Shown here piece after piece: positions 24,935 to 33,899 of a stretch of DNA of 64,000 nt; the first letter of the stretch is position 1; every line of letters begins with the position of its first letter. A program made the translations under genes and the position numbers. The stretch spans positions 3,968,001 to 4,032,000 of the forward strand of contig NZ_JACCBB010000001.1 of assembly GCF_013409345.1 (NCBI RefSeq). Reading direction: 5' to 3'. Origin of the DNA: Kineococcus aurantiacus (lineage in GTDB: Bacteria > Actinomycetota > Actinomycetes > Actinomycetales > Kineococcaceae). The notes under the pieces are model-generated. The model was given only the letters and a program-made list of their open reading frames with translations. It was not told where the DNA came from and did not search any database.

Positions 24935-26296
24935 TCACAGCGTCGCGGTCTTGTCCTCGCCGACGATGCCCTTGACGGCCTCGTCGTAGGCCTTCGCGGC
25001 CTCGTCGGGGCTGGCCTGACCGGTGACGACGGCCTCCATCGCGACCTGGATCTCGTTGGACACCCGCGGGTAGTCGGTGTTCTGCGGGCGGTACTGGGTC
25101 ACCGGGACGAGGCTGGAGAAGAACTCCAGCGTCGGGTTGGAGCCGGTGTACGTCGGGTCGGCGGCGACGTCCTTGCGGACGGCGACGGCGGCGGAGTTGA
25201 TGTTGTAGCGCAGGTTGTTGTCGAAGGACGTCAGGGTCGAGATGACCTTCCAGGCGTCGTCGGCGTTGGAGGCGTTCTTCGTCATGGCCCACGTCCAGCC
25301 GCCGGACATCGAGATCTTCCCGTCGCCGGAGCCGTCCTTCGTCGGCATGGGGGCCTGGCCCATGACGTCGTTCCACTGGGGCCAGGGGGCGCCGCCGGTG
25401 TCCAGCCAGGTGCTGGAGACCCAGGAACCGTCCAGGTCGATGGCCAGGGTGCCGCCGGGCAGGAACTCCTCCTGCACCCGGGTGCCCACCTGCGCGTCGA
25501 GCGCGACCGAGGGGTCCGGGGCGAGCTTCTCGTCGAAGATCGTCTTGATGAACCGCAGGGAGTCGACGAACTCGGGGCTGCCGACGTTCCACTTGTCCTG
25601 GCCGGGGTCGTACAGCGTGGAGCCGGTGCCGTAGAACAGCATCTCGAACCCCTGCATGGACGCCGCCTCACCGGCGGCCTTGCCGGCGAACACGTTGATC
25701 GGCGTGACGCCCGGCACCTTGCCCTTGATCTCGCGGCAGGCCGCGAGGATGTCGTCCCACGAGGTGGGCGCCCAGTCCGCGGCCAGGCCCGCCTTGGTGA
25801 GCAGGTCCTTGTTGAACCACAGGGCGCGGGTGTCGGTGCCGTCGGGGACCCCGTACGTCTTGCCGTCGGCGGCCTTGGCGGCGCCCTTGGCGACGTCCTG
25901 GAACTGGTCCCACTCGTCCCACTGGCCCAGCCAGCTGTCCAGGGGCTGCAGGTACCCGGCGGTGATGTCGGAGTTGATGAGGAACGTGTCCTCGTACACC
26001 ACGTCCGGGGAGGTGCGCGGCGAGCGCATCATGAGCTGGAGCTTGGTGTAGTAGTCGTTCTCGGAGGCGACGATCGGGACGAGCTCCACGGTCTTGCCGG
26101 AGTTCGCCTTCTCGTAGGCGCTCTTGACCGTGGTGAGGTAGTCCTTCATCACGGTGCCCGAGCCCCACTGCTGGTAGGCGACCTTGATCGCCCCGGACGA
26201 GTCATCGCCGCCCTGGGACCCGCCGCCGCAGGCTGCGGTTCCGAGCACGGTTCCGGCACCCAGGCCGGCATAGGTCAGGAAGCTACGACGACGCAC
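24935..26296 (-). CDS. Sugar ABC transporter substrate-binding lipoprotein
   Basis: Extracellular solute-binding protein of family 1, 453 residues. The N-terminus MRRRSFLTYAGLGAGTVLGTAAC combines a twin-arginine-like motif (RRRSF) with a lipobox, so it is a membrane-anchored lipoprotein, possibly exported folded. The mature part has ITVxL-like strands (VELVPIV, DVVYEDTFLIN, GVPDGTDTRALWFNKDLLTKAGL) and a Trp-rich binding region typical of oligosaccharide binders. It is the first gene of the operon reading 26296 to 23097. Its promoter overlaps that of the divergent ROK gene. Confidence 0.9.
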   Translation of the reverse strand: MRRRSFLTYAGLGAGTVLGTAACGGGSQGGDDSSGAIKVAYQQWGSGTVMKDYLTTVKSAYEKANSGKTVELVPIVASENDYYTKLQLMMRSPRTSPDVVYEDTFLINSDITAGYLQPLDSWLGQWDEWDQFQDVAKGAAKAADGKTYGVPDGTDTRALWFNKDLLTKAGLAADWAPTSWDDILAACREIKGKVPGVTPINVFAGKAAGEAASMQGFEMLFYGTGSTLYDPGQDKWNVGSPEFVDSLRFIKTIFDEKLAPDPSVALDAQVGTRVQEEFLPGGTLAIDLDGSWVSSTWLDTGGAPWPQWNDVMGQAPMPTKDGSGDGKISMSGGWTWAMTKNASNADDAWKVISTLTSFDNNLRYNINSAAVAVRKDVAADPTYTGSNPTLEFFSSLVPVTQYRPQNTDYPRVSNEIQVAMEAVVTGQASPDEAAKAYDEAVKGIVGEDKTATL

Positions 26297-26377
26297 AACC
26301 CACTCCCTCGTGGCGGTGTCCGATCTCTGGCCGGCCGGCCGGGCGGTCCGGGGATCGTCCGGCCGGCCGTTGCGAGG

Positions 26378-26407
26378 AGACTAAATCCAGTGGATTGACG
26401 GTGTCAA
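26378..26407 (-). promoter_or_regulatory. Overlapping divergent promoters with a ROK-type operator
   Basis: Minus strand: TTGACA (26407-26402), 18 bases, TAGTCT (26383-26378), driving the binding-protein gene. Plus strand: TTGACG (26395-26400) with CATCAT 18 bases on (26419-26424), driving the ROK gene. The two -35 boxes face each other and form the inverted repeat TTGAC-GGT-GTCAA. A second inverted repeat, AATCC-AGT-GGATT (26384-26396), fills the minus promoter's spacer and would block both promoters if occupied, most likely by the ROK protein. Confidence 0.6.
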
Positions 26408-26482
26408 CGGATGGGCCGCATCATTCTGGGAACGATCCCAACGTCGCTCCCCGAGCGGGGCGGCGAGCGCGAGGAGGCGCGG

Positions 26483-27784
26483 GTGCGACGAGGCACGAAC
26501 CTGCCCTGGGTGGGCGACTACAACCAGGCCGTCGTCCTCGACGGCGTCCGCCGCCACCCCGGCACGTCCCGGACCGACCTGGCCGCGGCCACCGGCCTGA
26601 CCCTGCAGACGGTGTCCAACATCGTCCGGCGGCTCATCGAGCGCGGCCTCGTCCAGGAGGGGGAGCCGCTGCTGCGCCCGGGCGCCCGCGCCGGCGGCAA
26701 GCCGCGGACCGCCCTGGCGGTCCGGCCCGGCGCGGCGCTGGCCGTCGGCCTGCAGTTCGAGCGCGAGCACGTCGACGCGGTCCTGCTCGACCTGACCGGG
26801 GACGTGCTGGCCGTCGACCGCGAACCGCTGCCGGACCCCCCGGACGCGACCGGCGGGGCGACCGGCGGGGCGGCCGAGGCCGCGGTGGCCCGCGCGACGG
26901 CCGTGGTGCGGCGGCTGGTCCGCACCCGCGGGTCCGCCGACGCCGTGCTCGGCGTCGGGGTGGCCGTCCCCGGGCCGCTCGACTTCGCCGGGCCCGTGCG
27001 CAGCTCGGCGATCAACCTGCCCGGCTGGCGCGGGGTCGCCGTCGCCGACATGCTCACGGCCTCGACCGGGCTGCCGGTCCTGGTGGAGAACGACGCGACC
27101 GCCGCCGCCGTCGGCGACCTGTGGCGCTCGCGGCGGGTCGGGCGCAGCTTCCTCTACGTCCACGTCGGCGCCGGGATCGGTGGCGGGGTGGTCGTGCGCG
27201 ACGAGGTCCTGCGGGGGGAGTCGGGCAACGCGGGGGAGATCGGGCACGTCGTCGTCGAACCCGCCGGGCCGCCCTGCTCCTGCGGTGCCGTCGGGTGCCT
27301 GGAGGCCGTGGCCGCCCCCGCGGCGGTCGTGCGCCGCTACGCCGAACGGGTCGGGCGCGAGGCCGCCCGCGCCGCGGGCCTGCGGCTGGCCGAGCGCAGC
27401 GTCCTGGACGACCACGACCGCCTCGGCGTGCGCGCCGCCGCGGGGGACGAGGTCGCCGCCGCGGAGCTGCGGACCGCGGCGCTGGCCGTCGCCCGCGTCG
27501 TGCTGGGCGTGGTCAACGTCGTCGACGTCAGCGAGGTCGTGCTCGGCGGTGCGGGCCTGCGCCACGCGGGGGAACGGGTCCGCGACGCCGTGCGGGCGGG
27601 GCTGGGCCTGGCCATGACCCGCGAGGTGCACCCCGTCGAGGTCCGCTTCAGCGACGCCGGCGAGCAGGCCGGTGCGCTGGGGGCGGCCAGCGCCGTCCTG
27701 CACGAGGCGCTGTCCTCGACGTGGGTGGGTGTGCACGTGCCCGCGCGCGAGATCGTGATCTCCCCGGTGGCACCCGTGCACTGA
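26483..27784 (+). CDS. ROK-family transcriptional repressor
   Basis: Sugar-responsive regulator of 433 residues, probably controlling the divergent ABC importer. The HTH is at about 25-65 ([30 protein letters not shown]). The ROK kinase-like fold shows GVAVPGPLDFAG, VENDATAAAVGDLW, HVGAGIGGG, and the zinc motif GEIGHVVV...CSCGAVGCLEAV, all intact, then VLGGAGL. I chose GTG 26483, preceded by GAGGAGG; the upstream ATG 26411 would include promoter DNA. A likely operator lies in the shared promoter region at 26384-26396. The inducer is unknown, presumably the transported sugar. Confidence 0.88.
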   Translation: MRRGTNLPWVGDYNQAVVLDGVRRHPGTSRTDLAAATGLTLQTVSNIVRRLIERGLVQEGEPLLRPGARAGGKPRTALAVRPGAALAVGLQFEREHVDAVLLDLTGDVLAVDREPLPDPPDATGGATGGAAEAAVARATAVVRRLVRTRGSADAVLGVGVAVPGPLDFAGPVRSSAINLPGWRGVAVADMLTASTGLPVLVENDATAAAVGDLWRSRRVGRSFLYVHVGAGIGGGVVVRDEVLRGESGNAGEIGHVVVEPAGPPCSCGAVGCLEAVAAPAAVVRRYAERVGREAARAAGLRLAERSVLDDHDRLGVRAAAGDEVAAAELRTAALAVARVVLGVVNVVDVSEVVLGGAGLRHAGERVRDAVRAGLGLAMTREVHPVEVRFSDAGEQAGALGAASAVLHEALSSTWVGVHVPAREIVISPVAPVH

Positions 27785-27868
27785 GCCGGGCCCCGGCGTT
27801 CTGGCAGGATGCCGCTCGGCTCCGAGGGCGTGGCCGCACACGACGTTCGACCGATCACCGAGGTTCCG

Positions 27869-29335
27869 ATGGCCGTCACCGCCCCCCCGTCCGCGATCGA
27901 CCGCTGGTTCGAGGTCAGCGCCCGCGGGTCCACCGTGGGCCGGGAGGTCCGCGGCGGCCTCGCGACCTTCTTCACGATGGCCTACATCGTGGTGCTCAAC
28001 CCGCTGATCATCGGCACGCACGCCGACGCCACCGGGAAGTACCTCGGCGGTGGGGACAGCCCGAACCTGGCCGCGGTCGCCGCCGGCACCGCCCTGGTGG
28101 CCGGGGTCGTGACGCTGCTCATGGGGTTCGTCGCCAACTACCCCCTCGCCCTGGCGACCGGGCTGGGCCTGAACGCCTTCCTCGCCTTCGGGGTGGCCAG
28201 CCTGCCGGACATGACGTGGGCCGACGCCATGGGGCTGGTCGTCATCGAGGGGCTCGTCATCCTCGTGCTCGTCCTCACCGGGCTGCGCGAGGCCGTCTTC
28301 CGGGCCGTGCCGGCACCGCTGAAGACGGCCATCAGCGTGGGCATCGGCCTGTTCATCACCATCGTCGGGCTCGTCGACGCCGGGTTCGTCCGGGCCGGCA
28401 GCGGCACGCCCCTCGAACTGGGCATCGGCGGCTTCCTCGCCGGCTGGCCCACGCTCGTCTTCGTCGTCGGCCTCGTGCTGATGATCGTCCTCATGGCCCG
28501 CGGCGTGCGCGGCGCCATCCTCGGCGGGATCGTCGCGGCGACCGTCCTCGCGGTGGTCGTCGAGGCCGTGGCCCACCTCGGGCCGCGCACCGGGGCCGAC
28601 GGGTCGGTCGTCAACCCCCGCGCCTGGGGCCTGAACGTCCCCGCGCTGCCGGACTCGTGGGTCTCCGCCCCCGACTTCGCCACGCTGGGGCACTTCTCCC
28701 TGCTGGGCTCGTTCGAGGCCGTCGGCTGGGTCACGGTCGTCCTGCTGGTCTTCACCCTGCTGCTGGCCGACTTCTTCGACACCATGGGCACGGTCGTCGC
28801 GATCGGCGCCGAGGGCGACCTGCTCGACGCGGAGGGCAACCCCCCGCGCATGCGCCGGATCCTCGTCGTCGACTCCATCGCCGCCGCCGCCGGGGGCGCC
28901 GGCGGCGTCTCGAGCAACACGAGCTTCATCGAGTCCGCCACGGGTGTGGGCGAGGGGGCCCGCACCGGGCTGGCCAGCGTCGTGACGGGCGTCGCGTTCC
29001 TGCTCACGACGTTCCTGGCCCCCGTCGTGGCGATCGTGCCCTACGAGGCGGCGACCCCCGCCCTGGTCGTCGTCGGGTTCCTCATGATGACCCAGGTCAA
29101 GGGCATCGACTGGACCGACCTGGAGATCGCCGTCCCGGCGTTCCTGACGATCGTGCTCATGCCGTTCACGTACTCCATCAGCGCCGGCATCGGGGCGGGG
29201 TTCGTCGCGTTCGTCGTGGTCAAGCTCGCCCGCGGCAAGGCCCGCGCGGTCCACCCCGTGATGTGGGTGGTGGCGGCCCTGTTCGTCGTCTACTTCGCCA
29301 TCGACCCGATCAAGCAGCTGCTCGGGGTCTCCTGA
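27869..29335 (+). CDS. NCS2-family purine permease (AzgA/PbuG-like)
   Basis: Proton-coupled importer of hypoxanthine, guanine or adenine, 488 residues. FFTMAYIVVLNPLIIG near the N-terminus, GLGLNAFLAFG (substrate-binding TM segment), FDTMGTVVAIG, SSNTSFIESATGVGEGARTGL and PALVVVGFLMM are the signatures of the AzgA branch of nucleobase transporters. About 13 membrane segments can be counted. The start is ATG 27869 with GAGG upstream, chosen over the in-frame start at 27809, which would add an unrelated leader. It follows the ROK gene by 84 bases, but its function is unrelated to sugar uptake. It is convergent with the dehydrogenase gene. Confidence 0.92.
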   Translation: MAVTAPPSAIDRWFEVSARGSTVGREVRGGLATFFTMAYIVVLNPLIIGTHADATGKYLGGGDSPNLAAVAAGTALVAGVVTLLMGFVANYPLALATGLGLNAFLAFGVASLPDMTWADAMGLVVIEGLVILVLVLTGLREAVFRAVPAPLKTAISVGIGLFITIVGLVDAGFVRAGSGTPLELGIGGFLAGWPTLVFVVGLVLMIVLMARGVRGAILGGIVAATVLAVVVEAVAHLGPRTGADGSVVNPRAWGLNVPALPDSWVSAPDFATLGHFSLLGSFEAVGWVTVVLLVFTLLLADFFDTMGTVVAIGAEGDLLDAEGNPPRMRRILVVDSIAAAAGGAGGVSSNTSFIESATGVGEGARTGLASVVTGVAFLLTTFLAPVVAIVPYEAATPALVVVGFLMMTQVKGIDWTDLEIAVPAFLTIVLMPFTYSISAGIGAGFVAFVVVKLARGKARAVHPVMWVVAALFVVYFAIDPIKQLLGVS

Positions 29336-29374
29336 CCCGGGCGCCGGGGGAGCACCCGGGGCACCCGCGGCGGC

Positions 29375-30424
29375 TCAGGCGTCGGGCCAGACGATGCCGA
29401 CCTTGCCGTGGGTGCCGCTGTCGGCGATCCGGTACGCCTCGCCGGCCTCGGCGAGGGGCCGGGTGTCGGTCACGACGACCTGCGGGTGCAGGCCCGTGCG
29501 GTCCAGCAGCTCCAGCAGCTCGGCCATGTGCACCGTCGAGGTGACCCACGACCCGTGGATCGTCAGCTGCTGGTGGATGACGTGCTCGCTGACGTCGACC
29601 GACAGGTGACCGCCCTCGCCGACGAGGGCCACCCGCCCCCAGCGCCGGGTGTGCTGCAGGGCGAACAGCTGCCCCGCACCGGACCCGCTGCAGTCCACGG
29701 CCGTCTCGGCCCCGCCGGGCAGCACCGCCTCGAACGCCTCGCGGGTGGGTTCGGCGGCCCCGCTCACCGCGCCCAGGCGCAGGGCCAGGTCCCGGCGCTC
29801 GGCCGAGGGGTCCACCCCGACGACGGTGCGGACGCCCAGCGCCTGGGCCAGCAGCCCAGCGGCCAGGCCGACCGGGCCCAGCCCGACGACGAGCAGGCGG
29901 TCGGCGCCGTTGACGTCCAGGCGGCGCAGCGCCTCGTAGGCGGTGCCGAACCCGCACGCCACGCACGCGCCGTCGAGGTAGGTGAGGCTGTCGGGCAGGA
30001 CGAGCAGGTCGCGCTCCTCGGCGAGCAGGTAGTCGGCGTGGCCGCCGTCGCGCTGCCAGCCGTAGGCCGCGCGCCGCGGCGACGTGCAGCTGATCTGGTA
30101 CCCGCGGCGGCAGTCGTCGCACTGCCCGCAGCCGGAGATGTGGTAGACGACGACGCGGTCGCCGGGGCGCACGCGGTCCACGCCCGTCCCGACGCCCACG
30201 ACCCGGCCCGCCGGTTCGTGACCGCCCACGACGCCCTGGTAGGCCTCGGGCCCCTCGCCCAGGTGCTCGCGGTAGATGGCCCGCAGGTCGCTGCCGCAGA
30301 TCGTCGAGGCCCGCACCGCGAGGAGGACCTGCCCGTGCCCGGGCGCGGGGACGGGGACCTCCTGCAGGTCCACCACCCGCCCACCGGGCAGGAAGGCCGC
30401 GTTCATCGTGGGCGGGATCGTCAT
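29375..30424 (-). CDS. Zinc-dependent alcohol/polyol dehydrogenase (MDR superfamily)
   Basis: NAD(P)-dependent dehydrogenase of 349 residues. Catalytic zinc ligands are in ICGSD (Cys) and GGHEPAG (His-Glu). The structural zinc site has four cysteines in CGQCDDCRRGYQISC. The Rossmann loop GLGPVGLAAG (about 175-184) is followed by an acidic residue in VVGVDPSAE, favouring NAD. The start is ATG 30424 with GGAGG upstream. The architecture resembles sorbitol/threonine dehydrogenases. It lies between the two sugar ABC systems and is divergent from the second one, so a role in sugar or polyol oxidation is plausible. A 6-base hairpin (30444-30461) lies in its leader. Confidence 0.88.
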   Translation of the reverse strand: MTIPPTMNAAFLPGGRVVDLQEVPVPAPGHGQVLLAVRASTICGSDLRAIYREHLGEGPEAYQGVVGGHEPAGRVVGVGTGVDRVRPGDRVVVYHISGCGQCDDCRRGYQISCTSPRRAAYGWQRDGGHADYLLAEERDLLVLPDSLTYLDGACVACGFGTAYEALRRLDVNGADRLLVVGLGPVGLAAGLLAQALGVRTVVGVDPSAERRDLALRLGAVSGAAEPTREAFEAVLPGGAETAVDCSGSGAGQLFALQHTRRWGRVALVGEGGHLSVDVSEHVIHQQLTIHGSWVTSTVHMAELLELLDRTGLHPQVVVTDTRPLAEAGEAYRIADSGTHGKVGIVWPDA

Positions 30425-30666
30425 CGTGGACCTCCGGTCGTGGGCCCCCGACGGTGGGGGCACGGGTGCAGCGGACGTTAGCGCCTGCCCCGGGGGCCCG
30501 GGCGCCCGCCCGGAGGCATGCCGTGCCGCCCACAGGGGCGGTACACGCTTTCCCGGAGGGCGCGGGACGCCCCGGCGCGGGAAGTGGGCGCTGAACGCTT
30601 GACGAGCGGTGCGGCACGTCCCCAAACTCGGGGCTACCGCTTTGAATCGTGTCAGGCGGTGCAAGA

Positions 30667-30684
30667 ACCGGCGCAGCCGCCGGT
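30667..30684 (+). promoter_or_regulatory. Leader hairpin before the second ABC operon
   Basis: ACCGGCG-CAGC-CGCCGGT forms a perfect 7-bp stem 26 bases before the GTG at 30711. The remaining intergenic DNA (30425-30666) contains TTGACG at 30599-30604 without a convincing -10 partner, and the 4-base repeat CCCC-N6-GGGG at 30620-30633. I see no gene in it. Confidence 0.35.
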
Positions 30685-30710
30685 CCGTGGTCTCGAAGAG
30701 GAGACGAACC

Positions 30711-32042
30711 GTGACACGCAAGAACCCCCGACCCGCCCGGCTCGCCCTCGCCCTCGCGGTCGCCCTGACGCTGACCCCCCTCACGGCCTGCAGCGCCGGG
30801 AGCCTCGGCTCGTCCTCGGAGTCCTCCGACGGCGGGACGACCATCACGTGGCTCACCGGCTCCGACGAGACGGCCCAGACGACCGCCAGGACCATCGTCG
30901 CGGCGTTCGAGAAGGCCAACCCCGACATCACCGTCGAGCTCGACGGCCGCCCGGCCGGGGCCGAGGGGGACAACCTCGTCAAGACCCGGTTGCAGACCGG
31001 CAGCATGCCGGACGTCTTCGACTACAACTCCGGCTCGCTGTTCCAGCAGATCGCCCCCGAGAAGAACCTCACCGACCTCACCGGGGACGCCGCCGTCGCC
31101 GCCGTCGACGAGGCGTTCAGCCCGCAGGTCTCGGTCGGCGACGACGTCTACGGCGTTCCCTACGGCACCGCCTTCGGCGGCGGCGTCATGTACAACAAGA
31201 AGGTCTACGAGGAGCTGGGCCTGGAGGTCCCGACGACGTGGGCGGAGTTCCTCGCCAACGCCGACGCGATCAAGGCCGCCGGCAAGACCGCCGTCATCCA
31301 GACCTACGGCGAGACGTGGACCGCGCAGCTGCCCATCCTCGGCGACTTCCACAACGTGGCCGCCGCGGACCCGGACTGGGCGCAGGAGTACACGGCCAAC
31401 CGGAGGAAGTACGCCACCGACCCCGTGGCCCTCGCCGGGTTCCAGCACCTGCAGGAGATCCACGACCGCGGCTACGCGAACGCCGACTTCGCCTCGGCCA
31501 AGGTCCCCGACGGCATGCGCCTGCTCGCCGCCGGCGACGGCGTCATGTACCCGATCCTGTCGGGGAACATCACGACGCTGGCGGCGGCCGCCCCCGACAA
31601 GGTGAACGACGTCGGGTTCTTCGCCCTGCCGGGCACCGACGCGGCGTCCAACGGCCTGACGGCGTGGTTCCCCAACGCGGTCTACATCCCCAACACGACC
31701 GAGGACGCCCAGCTGACGGCGGCCAAGAAGCTGCTCGCCTTCATCGCCAGCCCCGCCGGCTGCGAGGCCCAGAGCCAGGCCAGCCCGCCCACCGGTCCGT
31801 ACCTGGTCGAGGGCTGCACCCTGCCGGCCGACGTCCCGCAGGTCACCAAGGACGTCCAGGCCTACTTCGACGCCGACAAGCAGTCGCCCGCCCTGGAGTT
31901 CCTGTCCCCGGTCAAGGGCCCGAACCTCGAGCAGCTGTGCGTCGAGGTCGGCTCGGGCATCACTCCGGCCGCCGACGCGGCGAAGCTCTACGACCAGGAC
32001 GTCGAGAAGCAGGCCCAGCAGCTCGGCCTCGAGGGCTGGTGA
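30711..32042 (+). CDS. Sugar ABC transporter substrate-binding lipoprotein
   Basis: Family 1 extracellular binding protein, 443 residues. The signal sequence MTRKNPRPARLALALAVALT ends in a lipobox LTAC, making it a lipoprotein. The mature domain starts with ITWLTGSDETAQTTARTIVAAF and contains MPDVFDYNSGS, YGVPYGTAFGGGVMYNKKVYEELGL and LSGNITTLAAAAPD, all normal for CUT1 binding proteins. The start is GTG 30711 with GAGGAGA upstream. It is the first gene of an operon with two permeases and a GH78 rhamnosidase, so a rhamnosylated oligosaccharide or rhamnose is the likely ligand. Confidence 0.9.
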   Translation: MTRKNPRPARLALALAVALTLTPLTACSAGSLGSSSESSDGGTTITWLTGSDETAQTTARTIVAAFEKANPDITVELDGRPAGAEGDNLVKTRLQTGSMPDVFDYNSGSLFQQIAPEKNLTDLTGDAAVAAVDEAFSPQVSVGDDVYGVPYGTAFGGGVMYNKKVYEELGLEVPTTWAEFLANADAIKAAGKTAVIQTYGETWTAQLPILGDFHNVAAADPDWAQEYTANRRKYATDPVALAGFQHLQEIHDRGYANADFASAKVPDGMRLLAAGDGVMYPILSGNITTLAAAAPDKVNDVGFFALPGTDAASNGLTAWFPNAVYIPNTTEDAQLTAAKKLLAFIASPAGCEAQSQASPPTGPYLVEGCTLPADVPQVTKDVQAYFDADKQSPALEFLSPVKGPNLEQLCVEVGSGITPAADAAKLYDQDVEKQAQQLGLEGW

Positions 32043-32048
32043 GCTGAG

Positions 32049-32987
32049 GTGTCGGCGACGATCAGCACCCCACCACCCGCCACGCGCACCGGTGCGGGCG
32101 GGCGCGCGCGAGGGGACGGGCGGCAGCGTCGCCGGCGCAGCCCCTACCCCCACTGGTTCTACCTGCCCGCCGCGGTCGTCTACGCGGTCCTCTTCCTGGT
32201 CCCCACCCTGCTGTCGTTCTACTTCAGCCTCACGCGCTGGACGATCTTCGACAGCGAGTTCATCGGGCTGGGCAACTTCGCCCAGTTCTTCTCCGAACCG
32301 GCCCTGACGAAGGGCTTCGTCAACACCTTCGTCTACGCCGTCGTCACCTCCGGGGCCAAGGTCGTCCTGGGGATGGCCCTGGGCCTGCTGCTGACCTCCC
32401 GGATCGTCGGCCGGGGGTACCTGCGGTCGGTGGTGTTCTTCCCCGTCCTGGTCTCCACGGTCGGGGTCGGGATCACCTTCCAGGTGCTCATGAACCCCGA
32501 GAAGGGCGTCATCAACCACGCTCTCGCGGTCTTCGGGATCGACCAGGTCGGCTGGCTCACCAACCCCTCCCTCGCCCTCTTCTCGGTGGCCCTGGTCGAC
32601 GTCTGGAAGGGCGTCGGCCTGGCCACCGTCATCTACATGGCCGGGATCGTCTCGATCCCGAACGAGTACCGCGAAGCGGCCAAGGTCGACGGGGCCGGTG
32701 CGTGGAGCACGTTCCGCAACATCGTCCTGCCGCTGTCCTGGCCCGCGACGTCGACCGTCGTGACGCTCTCGCTCATCGGGGGCCTGCGGTCGTTCGACCT
32801 CATCTGGGCCATGACCCGGGGCGGGCCCGGCTTCACCTCCGACGTCATCGCCTCGGTGATCTACAAGCAGTACCAGGCCGGGTTCTACGGCCTGTCGACG
32901 GCCGGCAACGTCATCCTCTTCCTCGCCGTCACCGCCATCGTCGTCCCGCTGACGCGGTACCTGTCCCGCAAGGAGGTGGAGATGTGA
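32049..32987 (+). CDS. Carbohydrate ABC transporter permease (MalF type)
   Basis: Membrane subunit of 312 residues with a basic N-terminus (about 35 residues), then six helices starting at FYLPAAVVYAVLFLVPTLLSFY. The EAA loop YREAAKVDGAGAWSTFRNIVLPL is intact. GTG 32049 starts six bases after the binding-protein stop, and its own stop overlaps the next permease (GTGA). No ATPase gene belongs to this set. Confidence 0.9.
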   Translation: MSATISTPPPATRTGAGGRARGDGRQRRRRSPYPHWFYLPAAVVYAVLFLVPTLLSFYFSLTRWTIFDSEFIGLGNFAQFFSEPALTKGFVNTFVYAVVTSGAKVVLGMALGLLLTSRIVGRGYLRSVVFFPVLVSTVGVGITFQVLMNPEKGVINHALAVFGIDQVGWLTNPSLALFSVALVDVWKGVGLATVIYMAGIVSIPNEYREAAKVDGAGAWSTFRNIVLPLSWPATSTVVTLSLIGGLRSFDLIWAMTRGGPGFTSDVIASVIYKQYQAGFYGLSTAGNVILFLAVTAIVVPLTRYLSRKEVEM

Positions 32988-33874
32988 GCACCCTCGCCGA
33001 CGCCCCCGTCAAGAGGCCCCTCGCCCCCGCGCGGAACACCCGCACGGCCTCCGCGCTCACCCGGTGGGGACTGGGGGGCCTGGCGATCGTGGCCAGCGTC
33101 GTCGTGTTCCTCGTGCCGTTCGCGTTCATCGTCACCACCGCCGTCATGGACGCCCAGCAGGCCGGGGAGTTCGCCCTGGCCTGGCCGCGGAACCTGCAGT
33201 TCGTGGAGAACTTCACCACCGTCCTGCAGGCGCGGGACTACCTGCTGGTCATCGCCTTCATCAACTCCACCATCCTCACCGTGGTGTCGGTGACGGCACT
33301 GGTCGTGCTCGGGGCGATGGTCGCCTTCGTGCTGCAGCGCCGCCGGTCCCGCCTCACCGGGCTGGTGAACTTCCTCGTGCTGGCCGGGCTCATCATGCCC
33401 CCGGCCGTCGTCCCGACGATCTGGGTCCTGCAGCGGCTGGGCCTGTTCGGGGGGATGCCCGGGCTCATCCTCGTCGAGATCGCCTACGGCCTCTCGTTCA
33501 CGGTCCTGCTGTTCCGCGCCTTCCTGGGCACCGTCCCGCGGGAACTGGACGAGGCGGCCGTCCTCGACGGCGCCGGCCCGTTCCGGCTGTTCTTCCGGGT
33601 GATCCTGCCGCTGCTGCGGCCGGTCACGGTGACGATCATCGTGGTGCAGTCGGTGACCATCTTCAACGACTTCACCAACCCGCTGTACTTCGCCCCCGGC
33701 GACCAGAACGCGACGGTGCAGCTGACGCTGTTCAACTTCCAGAGCCAGAACCTCACGTCCTACAACCTGCTGTTCATGGACATCCTGCTCATCACGATCC
33801 CGCCGCTGGTCATGTACCTGTTCTTCAACCGTCAGATCGTCGCCGGCATGACGTCCGGCGCCGTCAAGGGCTAG
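32984..33874 (+). CDS. Carbohydrate ABC transporter permease (MalG type)
   Basis: Second membrane subunit, 296 residues. Helix 1 starts at GLAIVASVVVFLVPFAFIVT. The EAA loop ELDEAAVLDGAGPFRLFFRVILPLL is well conserved. GTG 32984 overlaps the stop of the previous permease by four bases, implying coupled translation. The rhamnosidase gene begins 25 bases downstream. Confidence 0.9.
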   Translation: MSTLADAPVKRPLAPARNTRTASALTRWGLGGLAIVASVVVFLVPFAFIVTTAVMDAQQAGEFALAWPRNLQFVENFTTVLQARDYLLVIAFINSTILTVVSVTALVVLGAMVAFVLQRRRSRLTGLVNFLVLAGLIMPPAVVPTIWVLQRLGLFGGMPGLILVEIAYGLSFTVLLFRAFLGTVPRELDEAAVLDGAGPFRLFFRVILPLLRPVTVTIIVVQSVTIFNDFTNPLYFAPGDQNATVQLTLFNFQSQNLTSYNLLFMDILLITIPPLVMYLFFNRQIVAGMTSGAVKG

Positions 33875-33899
33875 ACCGCTCCCAGGAGGAGACCACCCG

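Noticed and set aside
26381-29254. A 957-codon minus-strand frame over the ROK and NCS2 genes
   Set aside because: Shadow of two clear genes; composition dominated by Gly, Asp, Gln and His.
29336-29374. Terminator between the purine permease and dehydrogenase genes
   Set aside because: The GC-rich sequence gives only a mismatched stem; pairing not better than expected for its composition.
29310-32519. A 1069-codon minus-strand frame
   Set aside because: Covers the dehydrogenase, binding protein and permease in the wrong frame; no motifs.
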